Shown here: piece by piece, positions 1 through 10,824 of the stretch
Numbering within the stretch: position 1 is the stretch's first letter
Layout: each line of letters begins with the position of its first letter
Assembly (NCBI RefSeq): GCF_019799945.1
Contig: NZ_JABGCH010000005.1
Location: 175,086-239,085, forward strand
DNA length: 64,000 nt
Direction: 5' to 3'
Source: Modestobacter marinus
GTDB taxonomy: Bacteria > Actinomycetota > Actinomycetes > Mycobacteriales > Geodermatophilaceae
The notes under the pieces: model-generated
What the model was told of the DNA's origin: nothing
What the model saw: the letters and a program-made list of their open reading frames with translations, nothing else
Databases searched by the model: none
Translations under genes and position numbers: made by a program

Positions 1-1016
1 GACTCCGGGGTGCGGCCGCGCAGGCCGAACAGGGTCAGCGCCATGGCGAACGTGCCCATGCCCAGACCCAGCAGGGTCACCCACAGCCAGCTCAGCGTCA
101 GCGGCGCGAGCAGCAGGCCGGTCCAGCCGGCGAGGTAGCAGGCCATGAAGCCGGCGAGCATCGGGCGCTGCAGGTGCGCCCGGACGGTGACCATCGGGAC
201 GACGGCGTTCAGCGGGATGGCGATCAGCGCGTTGACCCCGACCAGCACGCCCGCCGCGGCCGCCGACATGCCCTGGTCGCGCAGGTACTGCGCCGTCCAC
301 CCGATGATCACGTAGGCCTGCATGGCCTGCAGGCCGAAGAACGCAGCCATGGCCAGGGTGAGCCGGCTGCTGGCGAGCGCCCGCAGCCGGACGGCGGTGT
401 GTCCGCCCTGCGTCGCCCGCGGGTGCCGCGGGACGAGCAGCCACGGCAGCGCGGCGAGCAGCGCGAACACCGCCCAGATCCCCAGCCCCCAGCGCCAGCC
501 GTCCGCGCCCGTCGCCGCGGCGATCGGCGCCGTGGAGACGCCGGCGACCGCGCCGCCCACGGCCATGGCGGTGCCGTAGGCGCCGACCAGCAGGCCCGTC
601 CGGTGCGGGAACCACTTCTTCACCAGCCCCGGCAGCAGCACGTTGCCCAGCGCACCGCCGGCCATCGTGGCCACCGTGCCGAGCAGGAACAGCCACACCG
701 AGGTCGTCGCCACGCGGCCGACCAGGCCCGCCGTCATGACCAGCAGCGCCGCGGCGAGCACGTGCCCGTCCCGGTAGCGGGCGGCCAGCGGCGGTCCGGC
801 GAAGCCGATCACCGCGAAGCAGAGCACCGGCATGCTGGTGATCAGCCCAGCCAGGCCGGAGGAGATGCCCAGGCCGAGCTCGACCTCCTCGAGCACCGGA
901 CCGACGCTGTTCACCGAGGTGCGCAGGTTGAAACCGGTCAGGACGATCGCCGTCCCCACCACGAGGAGCCCGCGTCGGGTGGCGGCGGGCGGTGCGGGAG
1001 CAGTGGTACGGGTCAC
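1..1016 (-). CDS. MFS transporter, CynX/NimT-like, C-terminus cut by window edge
   Basis: Reads leftward off the window, so the 3' end is missing. The visible ~338 residues contain about ten hydrophobic segments, an N-terminal segment with NLRTSVNSVGP that is characteristic of the CynX/NimT (cyanate or 2-nitroimidazole) permease group, and a loop containing KKWFPHRTGL in the position of the cytoplasmic MFS A-motif loop. Substrate cannot be told from sequence. I start it at GTG 1014-1016; upstream on the coding strand lies GACAAT eight bases before the GTG, which fits a leaderless promoter. It is followed upstream by the DUF389 gene on the same strand with a 59-base gap, so cotranscription is possible. 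Confidence 0.85.
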   Translation of the reverse strand, partial: MTRTTAPAPPAATRRGLLVVGTAIVLTGFNLRTSVNSVGPVLEEVELGLGISSGLAGLITSMPVLCFAVIGFAGPPLAARYRDGHVLAAALLVMTAGLVGRVATTSVWLFLLGTVATMAGGALGNVLLPGLVKKWFPHRTGLLVGAYGTAMAVGGAVAGVSTAPIAAATGADGWRWGLGIWAVFALLAALPWLLVPRHPRATQGGHTAVRLRALASSRLTLAMAAFFGLQAMQAYVIIGWTAQYLRDQGMSAAAAGVLVGVNALIAIPLNAVVPMVTVRAHLQRPMLAGFMACYLAGWTGLLLAPLTLSWLWVTLLGLGMGTFAMALTLFGLRGRTPE

Positions 1017-1075
1017 GTGCCCGGATTGTCCTCCAGGTGTCGCCGGCGTCCCGGAGCCACCCCGTGGCGACCGGT

Positions 1076-2041
1076 TCAGGCGACGGCGGAGCCCGCCCTC
1101 CCGCCCCGCGGCCGGGTGCAGGGGGCGCGGCGCCACAGGGCCTGCAACGTGCGCACGGTGAGGAGCGCGGCGAGCAGGATGCCCAGCACGTTGATCCCCA
1201 GTTGCAGCGCCGACCGGACCGCGTCGATCCAGTCGCCGAAGGCGACGCCCAGGGCGAAGGCGGCGGCCGCCGGCACGGTGGTGACCGAGATGAAGACGCC
1301 GACCAGGCTGCTGGACTTGGCCGAGGTCAGCGCCAGCATCCCGGCCGCGCCGGCGACGAAGGCAACGGGGAAGGACCAGCGGTCCGGGCGGGTGATGAAG
1401 CCGGTCTCGGGTCGCTCGGCCAGCAGGTCGGCGACGCTCGCCCAACCCGCCAGCCGCATCGCCACCGCGGCCACGATGGTCAGCGCGGTGGCGATGGCGA
1501 ACCCGAGCACGAGCGTGCGGGTGGACTGGCGGACCAGCCGCCGGCTCCGGTGGCTGATGCCGAGCGCGATGCCGGCCAGCGGGCTGAACTCCGGGCCCAT
1601 CACCATGCCGCCGATCAGCAGCACGGCCGAGTCGGTGACGATGGCCATCGCGGCGAGCAGGGACGCGATGGTCAGGAAGGTCACGAAGGTGACCGTCAGC
1701 TTCGACTCGGCGTCCGCGGCCTCGATGACCTGGTCCCAGACGACGGCGTCGGCACCGGAGCCGGGCGCCCGCCGGACCGCCTCGTCGCTGGTGTGCGACA
1801 GCGTGGAGTCCACCGACTCGATCGAGATGCCGCCGTGCTCCTCCACGCCCGCCGCCTGCAGGGCGTCGACCAGGCCGTCCACCGACTCCCGGGCGACGTC
1901 GCACAGGAGGAGGTCGCCGGCGGGACGGCGGACCACCCCGGGCAGGTGCACGAGGTGGACCACGCCGACGTGCCGGTCGAGCAGGTCGAGGACCTCGTCG
2001 ACCCGGTCGGGTGGCGCGGTGATGCGCAGGTGGAGGAGCAC
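1076..2041 (-). CDS. DUF389 family membrane protein
   Basis: 321 residues. The N-terminal ~110 residues are soluble, with a ferredoxin-like look (MLLHLRITAPPDRVDEVLDLL). The C-terminal ~200 residues hold about six transmembrane segments with the family hallmark around IGGMVMGPEFSPLAGIALG (about residues 143-161). DUF389 proteins (TIGR00341-like) are widespread and of unknown function; some are discussed as transporters. The start is GTG at 2039-2041; no strong ribosome binding site was seen, so the exact start is unsure. A copy of the dispersed palindromic repeat lies immediately upstream, between this gene and the next one. Confidence 0.85.
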   Translation of the reverse strand: MLLHLRITAPPDRVDEVLDLLDRHVGVVHLVHLPGVVRRPAGDLLLCDVARESVDGLVDALQAAGVEEHGGISIESVDSTLSHTSDEAVRRAPGSGADAVVWDQVIEAADAESKLTVTFVTFLTIASLLAAMAIVTDSAVLLIGGMVMGPEFSPLAGIALGISHRSRRLVRQSTRTLVLGFAIATALTIVAAVAMRLAGWASVADLLAERPETGFITRPDRWSFPVAFVAGAAGMLALTSAKSSSLVGVFISVTTVPAAAAFALGVAFGDWIDAVRSALQLGINVLGILLAALLTVRTLQALWRRAPCTRPRGGRAGSAVA

Positions 2042-2064
2042 GAGGATGTCTACCCGATCAGTCC

Positions 2065-2125
2065 GTGGCCGCCCTGCAGGCGCCCACCGCGGGGTCCTTC
2101 CCGGGGGGGCAGGGTGGTTCTTCTA
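2065..2125. repeat. Dispersed palindromic intergenic repeat, copy A
   Basis: Starts GTGGCCGCCCTGCAGG and ends GGGCAGGGTGGTTCTTC. It ends directly at the stop codon (2126) of the minus-strand gene. It matches copies at 2704, 13241, 29375 and 53636. The arms GGCCNCCCTGCAGG and GGGCAGGGTGG are imperfectly complementary, so it can form a hairpin downstream of the stop codon and probably acts as a terminator. Confidence 0.6.
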
Positions 2126-2689
2126 CTACCGGGTCCCCTCGACGGTCACCGTCACCGCCGTCAGCTGCTCGGTCGTGCCGTCCCCGGCCACGCGCAGCAG
2201 GGCGAGCTCGTGCGGCCCGTCCCCGGCCGGGGCGGCCAGCGCCAGGGTCGGGCTCAGGCACTGCCGCAGCCGCAGCGCCGGGCCGGCGGGCGTGGCGGTG
2301 TAGGTGACGGTGCTGCCGGCGTCCCCGCGGACCGCCTCGCCGTCCAGGGTGACCACGTAGGAGGCGTCGTCCGGGCCGGTGAGCCGGTACCGCAGCACGG
2401 TGCCGGCCGTGACGACGCTGCTCGAGACCCCGATCGCCGAAGTGTCGCAGTCCGCGGCCAGCGGGACCTCGTCGCCGTCCCGGCTGCCGGCCACCGCCAG
2501 CACCGCCAGGACGACGACCAGGACGGCGAGCAGCGTCCAGTGCCCGCCGCGGCGGACGGGCGGCCGGTCCTCGAAGGCCAGCGCCCGCTCGTCGTTGACG
2601 TCGCGGGCGTAGTGCATGCGCGTGCGGCGGTTGCCCGCGGCCAGCTGAGGGTCGACCCGGCCGCGGTCCCCGCCGAAGAAGGCCGTCAC
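2126..2689 (-). CDS. Hypothetical single-pass membrane protein
   Basis: 187 residues, no family recognised. Residues 1-48 are charged and probably cytoplasmic, then one transmembrane helix (WTLLAVLVVVLAVLAVAG, about residues 51-68), then an extracytoplasmic domain of ~115 residues with two cysteines that could form a disulfide and a beta-rich, Ig-like appearance (repeated TVTV, YVVTLDGE). The ending LTAVTVTVEGTR also fits a beta sandwich. Start is GTG at 2687-2689; GACACT lies six bases upstream on the coding strand, consistent with a leaderless promoter; ATG at residue 25 is an alternative. It is flanked on both sides by copies of the dispersed repeat. Confidence 0.65.
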   Translation of the reverse strand: MTAFFGGDRGRVDPQLAAGNRRTRMHYARDVNDERALAFEDRPPVRRGGHWTLLAVLVVVLAVLAVAGSRDGDEVPLAADCDTSAIGVSSSVVTAGTVLRYRLTGPDDASYVVTLDGEAVRGDAGSTVTYTATPAGPALRLRQCLSPTLALAAPAGDGPHELALLRVAGDGTTEQLTAVTVTVEGTR

Positions 2690-2703
2690 CGGGCCAGTGT
2701 CCT

Positions 2704-2763
2704 ATGGCCACCCTTCAGGGGCCCGCGCCGAGCTCGCGAGGCGTGGGGGGAAGGGTGGTCCTT
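2704..2763. repeat. Dispersed palindromic intergenic repeat, copy B
   Basis: Begins ATGGCCACCCTTCAGGGG and ends GGAAGGGTGGTCCTT, abutting the stop codon (2764-2766) of the minus-strand Fe-S gene. GGCCACCCTTC at one end pairs with GAAGGGTGGTCC at the other, giving a long hairpin. This compensating TTC/GAA change relative to the TGC/GCA of other copies supports a selected RNA hairpin. Confidence 0.65.
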
Positions 2764-5049
2764 TCACTGGGTGGCGGCGGACCCGGTGCCCGCCGGGTCG
2801 TCGGGCTCGGTGCCGACACCCGGGCCGGACTCGGTGCCCGGCGCCCCGACCGGGGCCAGCGAGCGCAACAGGATCTGGCTGACGTCGAGCACCTCGACGT
2901 GCTCCTTGGCCTCGCCGGCCTGCTGCTTGCTGGTGACCGCGTCGGACAGCATGGTGATGCAGAACGGGCACGCGGTGGAGATGACGTCGGGATCAAGCTC
3001 GAGCGCCTCCTCGGTGCGCTCGACGTTGATCCGCTTGCCGATCTTCTCCTCCATCCACATCCGTGCGCCGCCGGCGCCGCAGCAGAAGCCGCGGTCCTTG
3101 CAGCGGTGCATCTCCTGGGTGCGCAGGCCCTGCACGGAGTCGAGGATCTCCCGGGGCGGTGTGTAGACCTTGTTGTGCCGGCCCAGGAAGCACGGGTCGT
3201 GGTAGGTGACCTTGCGGTCGACCGGCGTGACGGGGGTGAGCCGGCCCTCCTCGACGAGCCTGCCGAGCAGCTGGGTGTGGTGGACCACCTCGTAGTCGCC
3301 GCCCAGCTGCGGGTACTCGCGGCCGAGGGAGTTGAAGCAGTGCGGGCAGGTGGCGACGATCTTCCGCCGTCCGGCCCGCCGTTCCTCGAAGGCCGCGTTG
3401 AGCGTCTCCACGTTCTCCATCGCCAGCTGCTGGAAGAGGAACTCGTTGCCCATCCGGCGGGCCGGGTCACCGGAGCAGGTCTCGCCCGAGCCGAGGACGG
3501 CGAAGTCCACGCCGGCGATGTGCAGCAGCTCGGCGACAGCCTTGGTGACCTTCTTCGCGCGGTCGTCGATCGCGCCGGCGCAACCGACCCAGAACAGGTA
3601 CTCGACGTCGTCCTCGATCTGCCCGTCGACCTGCCGGACCTCGAAGTCGAGGTCCTTCATCCATGCCTCGCGGACGTTGCCGCCCACGCCCCACGGGTTC
3701 CCGCGGTTCTCCAGGTTGCGCATCATGACGCCGGCCTCGCTCGGGAAGCTGGACTCGACGAGCACCTGGTAGCGACGCATGTCGTTGATGTGGTCCACGT
3801 GCTCGATGTCGACCGGGCACTGCTCGACGCAGGCGCCGCAGTTGGTGCAGCTCCACAGCACGTCGGGGTCGATCACCCCGCCCTCCTCGAGGGTGCCGAC
3901 CAGCGGGCGGTGCGCCTGGGCGTCGTTGGTGCCCTCGATCCGGGCGTAGCCGGACGCCCACACCTGCTGGTCGCTGGGCTCCAGGGTGGTGAAGTCGGCG
4001 AAGTCCGGCGCCTCGTCGGAGGCCTTGGTCGCGCCGGTGAGGTACGGGGCCTTGGCGTACAGGTGGTCCCGCAGGTCCATCACCACCATCTTCGGCGACA
4101 GCGGCTTGCCGGTGTTCCAGGCCGGGCACTGGCTCTGGCACCGCCCGCACTCGGTGCAGGTGGTGAAGTCCAGCATCCCCTTCCAGGTGAAGTCCTCGAT
4201 CTTGCCGCGGCCGAAGACGTCGTCGTCGCCGGGGTCCTCGAAGTCGATCGGCTTGCCGTTGCTCATCATCGGCGGCAGCGGGCCGAGCGCCGGGGCGCCG
4301 TCGGGGTCGCGCTTGAGGTAGATGTTGAAGAAGGCGCTGAACCGGTGCCAGGCGACGCCGAAGTTCAGGATCCGGGAGATCACGATCAGCCAGACCAGGC
4401 TGACGACGACCTTGACGAAGGCGACCACCGACAGCAGGTCCGGGTTGGCCGGGACGAGGGTGGCGAGGGCGCCGGAGACCGGGTGCGACCAGGCCGGCGC
4501 GTCGGTGAGCCCGGCGGCGACCTTGATGGCGCGGATGGTCAGGATGCAGACGCCGATGACCAGGACGACGGCCTCGACGAAGTACCCGCGGCCCTCGTTG
4601 GACCCGGCGAAGCGGCTGCTGCGGCCCTGCCGGCGGGGGTGGTCGAGCTGCCGCCGGACGATGAGGTACAGGATGCCCAGGGTCGTGCCGGTGCCGATGA
4701 CGTCGACGAAGAGGTTCCACAGGCTCCACTCGCCGATCAGCGGCAGGTGGAACGCCGGGTTCCACACCTCGCCGAACGCCTCGACCAGGGTGAGGAACAG
4801 GCCGTAGAACCCGACGAAGACGAACCAGTGGGCGACGCCGATGGCCGACCACTTGAGCATCCGGGTGTGCCCCAGCGACTCGATGACCAGCGTCTTCAGG
4901 CGCTTGCCCACTGGCTTGGTGCGGCCGGGGTCGGGCTGGCCGGTCCGCATGATCCGCAGCATCGCCCGCACGGCCTTGGTCGCGTAGACCACCGACACGA
5001 TGAGCAGGAGCACGGTCAGCGTGCCGAGGACGATCTGAAGCGGGCCCAT
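2764..5049 (-). CDS. Membrane-anchored Fe-S oxidoreductase with two CCG domains (Rv0338c-like)
   Basis: 761 residues from ATG 5047-5049, chosen because a GAGAGGGAG ribosome site precedes it; an in-frame upstream ATG at 5118 lacks this support. Five transmembrane helices occupy residues 1-250, resembling a NarI-like cytochrome b membrane domain. Two ferredoxin motifs follow, CTECGRCQSQCP and CTNCGACVEQCP, then two cysteine-rich (CCG) domains with HDPCFLGRHN and CCGAGG. This is the architecture of heterodisulfide reductase/LutA-type iron-sulfur reductases, and of the essential M. tuberculosis protein Rv0338c. It probably passes electrons between a soluble substrate and the quinone pool. The physiological donor is unknown. 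The C-terminal ~30 residues are a low-complexity tail. Confidence 0.9.
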   Translation of the reverse strand: MGPLQIVLGTLTVLLLIVSVVYATKAVRAMLRIMRTGQPDPGRTKPVGKRLKTLVIESLGHTRMLKWSAIGVAHWFVFVGFYGLFLTLVEAFGEVWNPAFHLPLIGEWSLWNLFVDVIGTGTTLGILYLIVRRQLDHPRRQGRSSRFAGSNEGRGYFVEAVVLVIGVCILTIRAIKVAAGLTDAPAWSHPVSGALATLVPANPDLLSVVAFVKVVVSLVWLIVISRILNFGVAWHRFSAFFNIYLKRDPDGAPALGPLPPMMSNGKPIDFEDPGDDDVFGRGKIEDFTWKGMLDFTTCTECGRCQSQCPAWNTGKPLSPKMVVMDLRDHLYAKAPYLTGATKASDEAPDFADFTTLEPSDQQVWASGYARIEGTNDAQAHRPLVGTLEEGGVIDPDVLWSCTNCGACVEQCPVDIEHVDHINDMRRYQVLVESSFPSEAGVMMRNLENRGNPWGVGGNVREAWMKDLDFEVRQVDGQIEDDVEYLFWVGCAGAIDDRAKKVTKAVAELLHIAGVDFAVLGSGETCSGDPARRMGNEFLFQQLAMENVETLNAAFEERRAGRRKIVATCPHCFNSLGREYPQLGGDYEVVHHTQLLGRLVEEGRLTPVTPVDRKVTYHDPCFLGRHNKVYTPPREILDSVQGLRTQEMHRCKDRGFCCGAGGARMWMEEKIGKRINVERTEEALELDPDVISTACPFCITMLSDAVTSKQQAGEAKEHVEVLDVSQILLRSLAPVGAPGTESGPGVGTEPDDPAGTGSAATQ

Positions 5050-5121
5050 GGGCTCCCTCTCGAGCGCGGGTGCGGGGCGACGTCGCCCACCCGGCACGGA
5101 CGATATCCGGGCGGCCACAGG

Positions 5122-6119
5122 CTACTCGTCGGTAACACGGATTCCCGCCGTCCGGCCGCGACGGGGGTGCGTCCGCGTCGCCGGACTCGCGCCCGAGGGC
5201 GGGTCCCCCAGCGCCGGCGCAGCCGGTCCTGCTGGGCTCCCCAGCGCGACCCCAGGTCCACGGCGGCCAGGCGCAGGAACCGGATGCCCAGCGCGCAGCT
5301 CGTCCTCCCGTCGCTTCTCGTCCCACACCACCTGCGCCGGAGTGCGGTCCCGCCAGGGGGCCGTGCACTTCAGCTGCCCGTCGAACTCGACCGCGAGGGC
5401 GGCGTCGTCGTACCAGCCGTCGACCACGGCCAGGAGCTGCCGACCGGCCCGGATCTCCACCTGCGGCTGGAAGACCGGAAGCCCCGACCCGACCACGCGC
5501 AGCCGTCCCCGGGTCTCCAGCGGTGACTCGGCCCGCCCGTCGGCCAGGGTCACCGCGCGCACGGCCCGGGAGGCGCCGGGCCAGCGCTGCGCCGCCGCGG
5601 CCGCGCGCACCAGCGCCCCGGTGGTCACGTGCTCGAACAGCAGGGCCGCGTCCATGGCCCCGACCGCGTCCTCCAGGTGCCACTCGCGGGCGCAGTCGAC
5701 GAGCGTCCGTGCCGGTGCGGTGATCGGCAGCCGGTGGCGGACGGCGCGGTCTCCGGACGACAGCCGTCGCCCCGCCGCCACTGCCGGGGGTCGATCAGCC
5801 GGACGGTGCGGTCCAGGTCCTGGTGGGTCGGCCAGCCCCACAGCTGCGCCGCCGAGCCGTGGCTGACCACGGTGTCCGGACGACCGAGGAACGCCAGCGA
5901 CGCGGAGCAGTCGAGGGCATGGCGCCCGCCCCGGCTCTCGACGCGGGTCACGTCGGACACGGTCGCGTAGACCCCACGGCGCAGCCGCACCCACCGGCCG
6001 GAGGAGCAGGCGTTCCGGAGATCTCGTCCCGCCGGTAGCCGGTAGCCGGTGGCGAGGGCCTCGGGGGCGGTGAAGACGCCGAGTCGCTGCTCGGCGCGGG
6101 CGCGGAGGGCGCGGTGCAC
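5122..6119 (-). pseudogene. AbiEi/Vsr-like domain protein, broken by two frameshifts
   Basis: Three reading frames join into one recognisable actinobacterial protein of the AbiEi-antitoxin-like/DUF559 type. The N-terminal part (GTG 6117-6119, VHRALRARAEQRLGVFTAPE) runs to about 5770, ending VRLIDPRQWRRGD. A second frame continues LSSGDRAVRHR ... VEFDGQLK ... EKRREDEL to about 5300. A third frame then gives VDLGSRWGAQQDRL. At the second break the coding strand reads CGCGCTGGGC, where CGCGCGCTGGGC would restore the frame, so two bases appear lost. The endonuclease-like core (FDGQ...EKRRED) is preserved. The gene ends next to, or slightly inside, the start of the Fe-S gene. Sequencing error is possible but two independent breaks make decay more likely. 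Confidence 0.75.
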
Positions 6120-6279
6120 GCGGCGAGTGTGGCCTCGCGCGAAGATCGCCGGGCTCCCGCTGGACGCCGAGTACGGCAGCGCCGGCGCGAGCCCGGTGCT
6201 CCACGCGCCGCGAGCAGGTGAGAAATTCGGACCCCCGGGGAACACCCCGTCCGGGCCTGCCGTTACGGTGGGCAGGAAA

Positions 6280-6300
6280 GTTGAGCGGACCCGGCGCAAG
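6280..6300 (+). promoter_or_regulatory. HAIR-like HspR operator upstream of dnaK
   Basis: GTTGAGC, seven bases, then GCGCAAG. The HAIR consensus known from Streptomyces and Mycobacterium is CTTGAGT-N7-ACTCAAG; this copy keeps TTGAG in the left arm and C-CAAG in the right arm with the exact 7-base spacer. It lies 65 bases before the dnaK start, and hspR is the last gene of the same operon, so autoregulation by HspR (with DnaK as corepressor) is the expected arrangement. Confidence 0.75.
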
Positions 6301-6364
6301 GCGACTCGTGGTCCCTCGGCCCTAGACCAGCATCACCCCACCCGCAACAGAGGAGAGGCATTCC

Positions 6365-8278
<1,914 letters not shown>

Positions 8279-8298
8279 CGACGCCGCTGGGTTCCATG

Positions 8299-8328
8299 AC
8301 CGCCGGCCCGGGGTCCCGGGCCGGCGGT
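8299..8328 (+). terminator. 14-bp hairpin between dnaK and grpE
   Basis: ACCGCCGGCCCGGG and its exact reverse complement are separated by two bases. There is no U-tract. It ends 14 bases before the grpE start, directly before the grpE ribosome site GGGGGTGAG, so it may act as a partial terminator, an RNA stabiliser for dnaK mRNA, or a structure influencing grpE translation. Confidence 0.65.
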
Positions 8329-8342
8329 CCCGGGGGTGAGCG

Positions 8343-9050
8343 ATGAGCCAGCAGGACGAGCAGGCGCCGCGGGTCGTGATCCGCGACAAGCGGCGCATCG
8401 ACCCGACCGGCGCCCGGGTGGCGCAGGGAGAGCAGATGAGCGAGCACGACATGGGGGCGGCCTCGGTCGCCGAGCAGGCCCCGCCGGTGGACGAGGAGCT
8501 CGCCCGCCAGCTGGCCGAGCGGACCGAGGACCTGCAGCGGGTCACCGCCGAGTACGCCAACTACCGGCGCCGGGTGGACCGCGACCGCGTCCTGGTCGTC
8601 GACCAGGCCGCCGAGCGCTTCGCCGGGCAGCTGTTCCCGATCGTCGACGACATCGAGCGGGCCCGTGACCACGGTGACCTGACCGGTGCCTTCAAGGTCG
8701 TCGCCGACCGGGTGCTGGGGCTGCTCGACGGACTCGGCGTCGAGTCCTTCGGGAAGCCCGGTGACCCGTTCGACCCCTCACTGCACGAGGCGGTGCTGCA
8801 CGACACCTCCACGGAGGTGACGGTGCCGACCGCCACGACGGTGCTGCGCCCGGGCTTCCGCCGGGGCGACCGGGTGCTGCGCACGGCGATGGTCGGGGTC
8901 ACCGACCCCGAGCAGGCGGCCGCCCCGGCGGCGGAGCCGGTCGCGACGGCGGAGCCGGTCGGGACGGAAGAGCCGGTCGCGACGGCGGAGGCGGCAGGGA
9001 CCGCGGAGCCGGCCGACGGGCAGCCGGGCGAGGACCCGGCGACCCGCTGA
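8343..9050 (+). CDS. grpE: Nucleotide exchange factor GrpE
   Basis: 235 residues. ATG 8343 follows GGGGGTGAG. The N-terminal ~40 residues are polar and variable; the coiled-coil dimer region begins around residue 45 ([32 protein letters not shown]), followed by the beta domain with [12 protein letters not shown] and [18 protein letters not shown] (about 175-192). It releases ADP from DnaK. The C-terminus (about residues 195-235) is a low-complexity tail of repeated [11 protein letters not shown]-like units, longer than in E. coli GrpE. Second gene of the dnaK operon; hairpins lie on both sides, which would lower its level relative to dnaK. Confidence 0.95.
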   Translation: MSQQDEQAPRVVIRDKRRIDPTGARVAQGEQMSEHDMGAASVAEQAPPVDEELARQLAERTEDLQRVTAEYANYRRRVDRDRVLVVDQAAERFAGQLFPIVDDIERARDHGDLTGAFKVVADRVLGLLDGLGVESFGKPGDPFDPSLHEAVLHDTSTEVTVPTATTVLRPGFRRGDRVLRTAMVGVTDPEQAAAPAAEPVATAEPVGTEEPVATAEAAGTAEPADGQPGEDPATR

Positions 9051-9064
9051 GCCCAGCGCTCCAC

Positions 9065-9099
9065 CCGGCCCGGTCCCCGCACGGCGGGGACCGGGCCGG
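9065..9099 (+). terminator. 15-bp hairpin between grpE and dnaJ
   Basis: CCGGCCCGGTCCCCG is separated by five bases from its perfect reverse complement. There is no U-tract. It lies in the 82-base gap before dnaJ and could attenuate readthrough into dnaJ-hspR or be a processing site. Confidence 0.65.
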
Positions 9100-9132
9100 C
9101 ACCCCGTCAGCACTGCAGAGAGGAGGCGCCCG

Positions 9133-10359
9133 ATGAGCAGCACCCGGGACTTCATCGAGAAGGACTACTACGCCGCCCTGGGCGTCCCCAAGGACGCCGA
9201 CGCGGCGGCCATCAAGAAGGCATACCGGCAGCTCGCCCGCGAGCTCCACCCGGACAAGAACCCCGGGAACACGCAGGCCGAGACCCGCTTCAAGGAGGTG
9301 TCGGAGGCCTACGACGTGCTCTCCGACACCAAGCGGCGGGCCGAGTACGACGAGGCCCGGCGGCTGTTCGGCGCCGGTGGGTTCCGCCCCGGTGCCGGCG
9401 CGCCCGGCGCCGGCTTCCCCGGCGGGTTCCCCGGTGGTGCCGGGGGCACCACGTTCGACTTCGGTGACCTGCTCAACGGCGCCGGCGCGGGCGCGGGGCG
9501 TGCCGGAGGGCTGGGCGACCTGTTCGGTGGCCTGTTCGGTGGCGCCGCGGGCCCCGGCGCGAGCGCCCGCACGCGCAGCCAGGCGGCGTCCGGCCCGGCC
9601 CGCGGCCAGGACGTCGAGACCGAGGCGACCCTCGCCTTCGACGAGGCCGTGCTGGGCGTGACCGTGCCGCTGCGGATGCAGAGCCCGGGTACCTGCCCGA
9701 CCTGCGCCGGCACCGGCGCGCGGCCGGGGACGAGCCCGCACACCTGCCCGGTGTGCAACGGCGCCGGGGTCACCAGTCGCAGCCAGGGTGCGTTCGCCTT
9801 CTCCGAGCCGTGCCGGGAGTGCCGCGGCACCGGCTCGGTCGTCGACGACCCCTGCGCCGAGTGCCGGGGCAGCGGCGTCACCACCCAGGTCCGCACGATC
9901 ACCGTGCGCATCCCGGCGGGTGTGAAGGACGGTCAGCGAATCCGGCTGCCCGGCAAGGGTGCGCCCGGGCGCCGCGGCGGCCCGGCCGGTGACCTGTTCG
10001 TCGTCGTCCACGTGAGCGGCCACGACCTGTTCGGCCGCAGCGGCGAGGACCTGACGCTCACCGTGCCGATCTCGTTCGCCGAGGCCGCCCTCGGCACGAC
10101 GCTCACCGTCCCCACCCTCGAGGGCTCGGTGTCACTCAAGGTGCCGGCCGGCACGTCCAGCGGCCGCACCTTCCGCGTGCGGGGCCGCGGCGTGCACGGC
10201 AAGGGCCACTCCGGGGACCTGCTGGTCACCGTCGAGGTGGCCGTGCCCACCCGGCTCACGCCCGGCGCCCGTGAGGCGGTCGAGAAGCTCGCCGCCGAGC
10301 TGCCCGACGACCCGCGCCCGGAGATCACCGCAGCCCTGCGTGAGGGAGGTTCCCGATGA
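9133..10359 (+). CDS. dnaJ: Chaperone DnaJ, type I (dnaJ1-like)
   Basis: 408 residues. ATG 9133 follows GAGAGGAGG. The J domain covers residues ~10-75 with the HPD signature near 38-40. A Gly/Phe-rich linker spans ~78-155. Four zinc-binding repeats of the CxxCxGxG kind follow ([32 protein letters not shown]; about 187-245), then the two C-terminal beta domains ([19 protein letters not shown]). It delivers substrates to DnaK and stimulates its ATPase. It overlaps hspR by four bases (ATGA), so translation of the two is probably coupled. This is the dnaJ copy linked to hspR, as dnaJ1 is in mycobacteria. Confidence 0.97.
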   Translation: MSSTRDFIEKDYYAALGVPKDADAAAIKKAYRQLARELHPDKNPGNTQAETRFKEVSEAYDVLSDTKRRAEYDEARRLFGAGGFRPGAGAPGAGFPGGFPGGAGGTTFDFGDLLNGAGAGAGRAGGLGDLFGGLFGGAAGPGASARTRSQAASGPARGQDVETEATLAFDEAVLGVTVPLRMQSPGTCPTCAGTGARPGTSPHTCPVCNGAGVTSRSQGAFAFSEPCRECRGTGSVVDDPCAECRGSGVTTQVRTITVRIPAGVKDGQRIRLPGKGAPGRRGGPAGDLFVVVHVSGHDLFGRSGEDLTLTVPISFAEAALGTTLTVPTLEGSVSLKVPAGTSSGRTFRVRGRGVHGKGHSGDLLVTVEVAVPTRLTPGAREAVEKLAAELPDDPRPEITAALREGGSR

Positions 10360-10781
10360 CCACGTCAGACACCGGCCGCGGCTTCGCCGAGGACGCCCCG
10401 GTGTTCGTCATCTCGGTGGCCGCCGAGCTGGCCGGCATGCACGCGCAGACCCTCCGCCAGTACGACCGGCTCGGCCTGGTGAGCCCCGGGCGGACCCCCG
10501 GCGGCGGTCGCCGGTACAGCCCGCGCGACGTCGAGCTGCTGCGCGAGGTGCAGCGGCTGAGCCAGGAGGACGGCGTCAACCTGGCCGGGATCAAGCGGAT
10601 CATCGACCTCGAGTCGCGGGTCGAGGCGCTGCAGACCCGGGTCACCGAGCTGCTGCACGAGCTCGAGGTCTCCGAGACCCGGCGGATCGCGGCCGAGTCG
10701 GCGGTCGCGGCGACGTACCGGCGAGACCTGGTGCCGCGCTCGTCGGGCTCGGCGCTGGTGGTCTGGCGCCCGTCGTCCTGA
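10356..10781 (+). CDS. hspR: Heat-shock repressor HspR (MerR family)
   Basis: 141 residues, start overlapping the dnaJ stop by four bases. The winged helix region at about 18-85 is of MerR type ([39 protein letters not shown]). A coiled coil follows ([17 protein letters not shown]), and the protein ends in ALVVWRP, the conserved HspR C-terminal motif. HspR binds HAIR sequences and represses dnaK and clpB, using DnaK as corepressor. Both expected targets are in this window with HAIR-type sites at 6280 and 30621. Confidence 0.96.
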   Translation: MTTSDTGRGFAEDAPVFVISVAAELAGMHAQTLRQYDRLGLVSPGRTPGGGRRYSPRDVELLREVQRLSQEDGVNLAGIKRIIDLESRVEALQTRVTELLHELEVSETRRIAAESAVAATYRRDLVPRSSGSALVVWRPSS

Positions 10782-10824
10782 CCGGGCCGGGAACGATGCG
10801 TCCCGGTCGCACGTCGGAACGGGC

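Noticed and set aside
174-3166. Long plus-strand frames over the MFS, DUF389 and hypothetical genes
   Set aside because: Composition dominated by Arg/Pro/Ala/Gly and no recognisable motifs; the minus-strand products have clear domains.
5049-5118. Upstream ATG (5118) as start of the Fe-S oxidoreductase
   Set aside because: The ATG at 5049 has a strong ribosome site and begins directly with the first membrane helix; the extra 23 residues are basic and overlap the pseudogene region.
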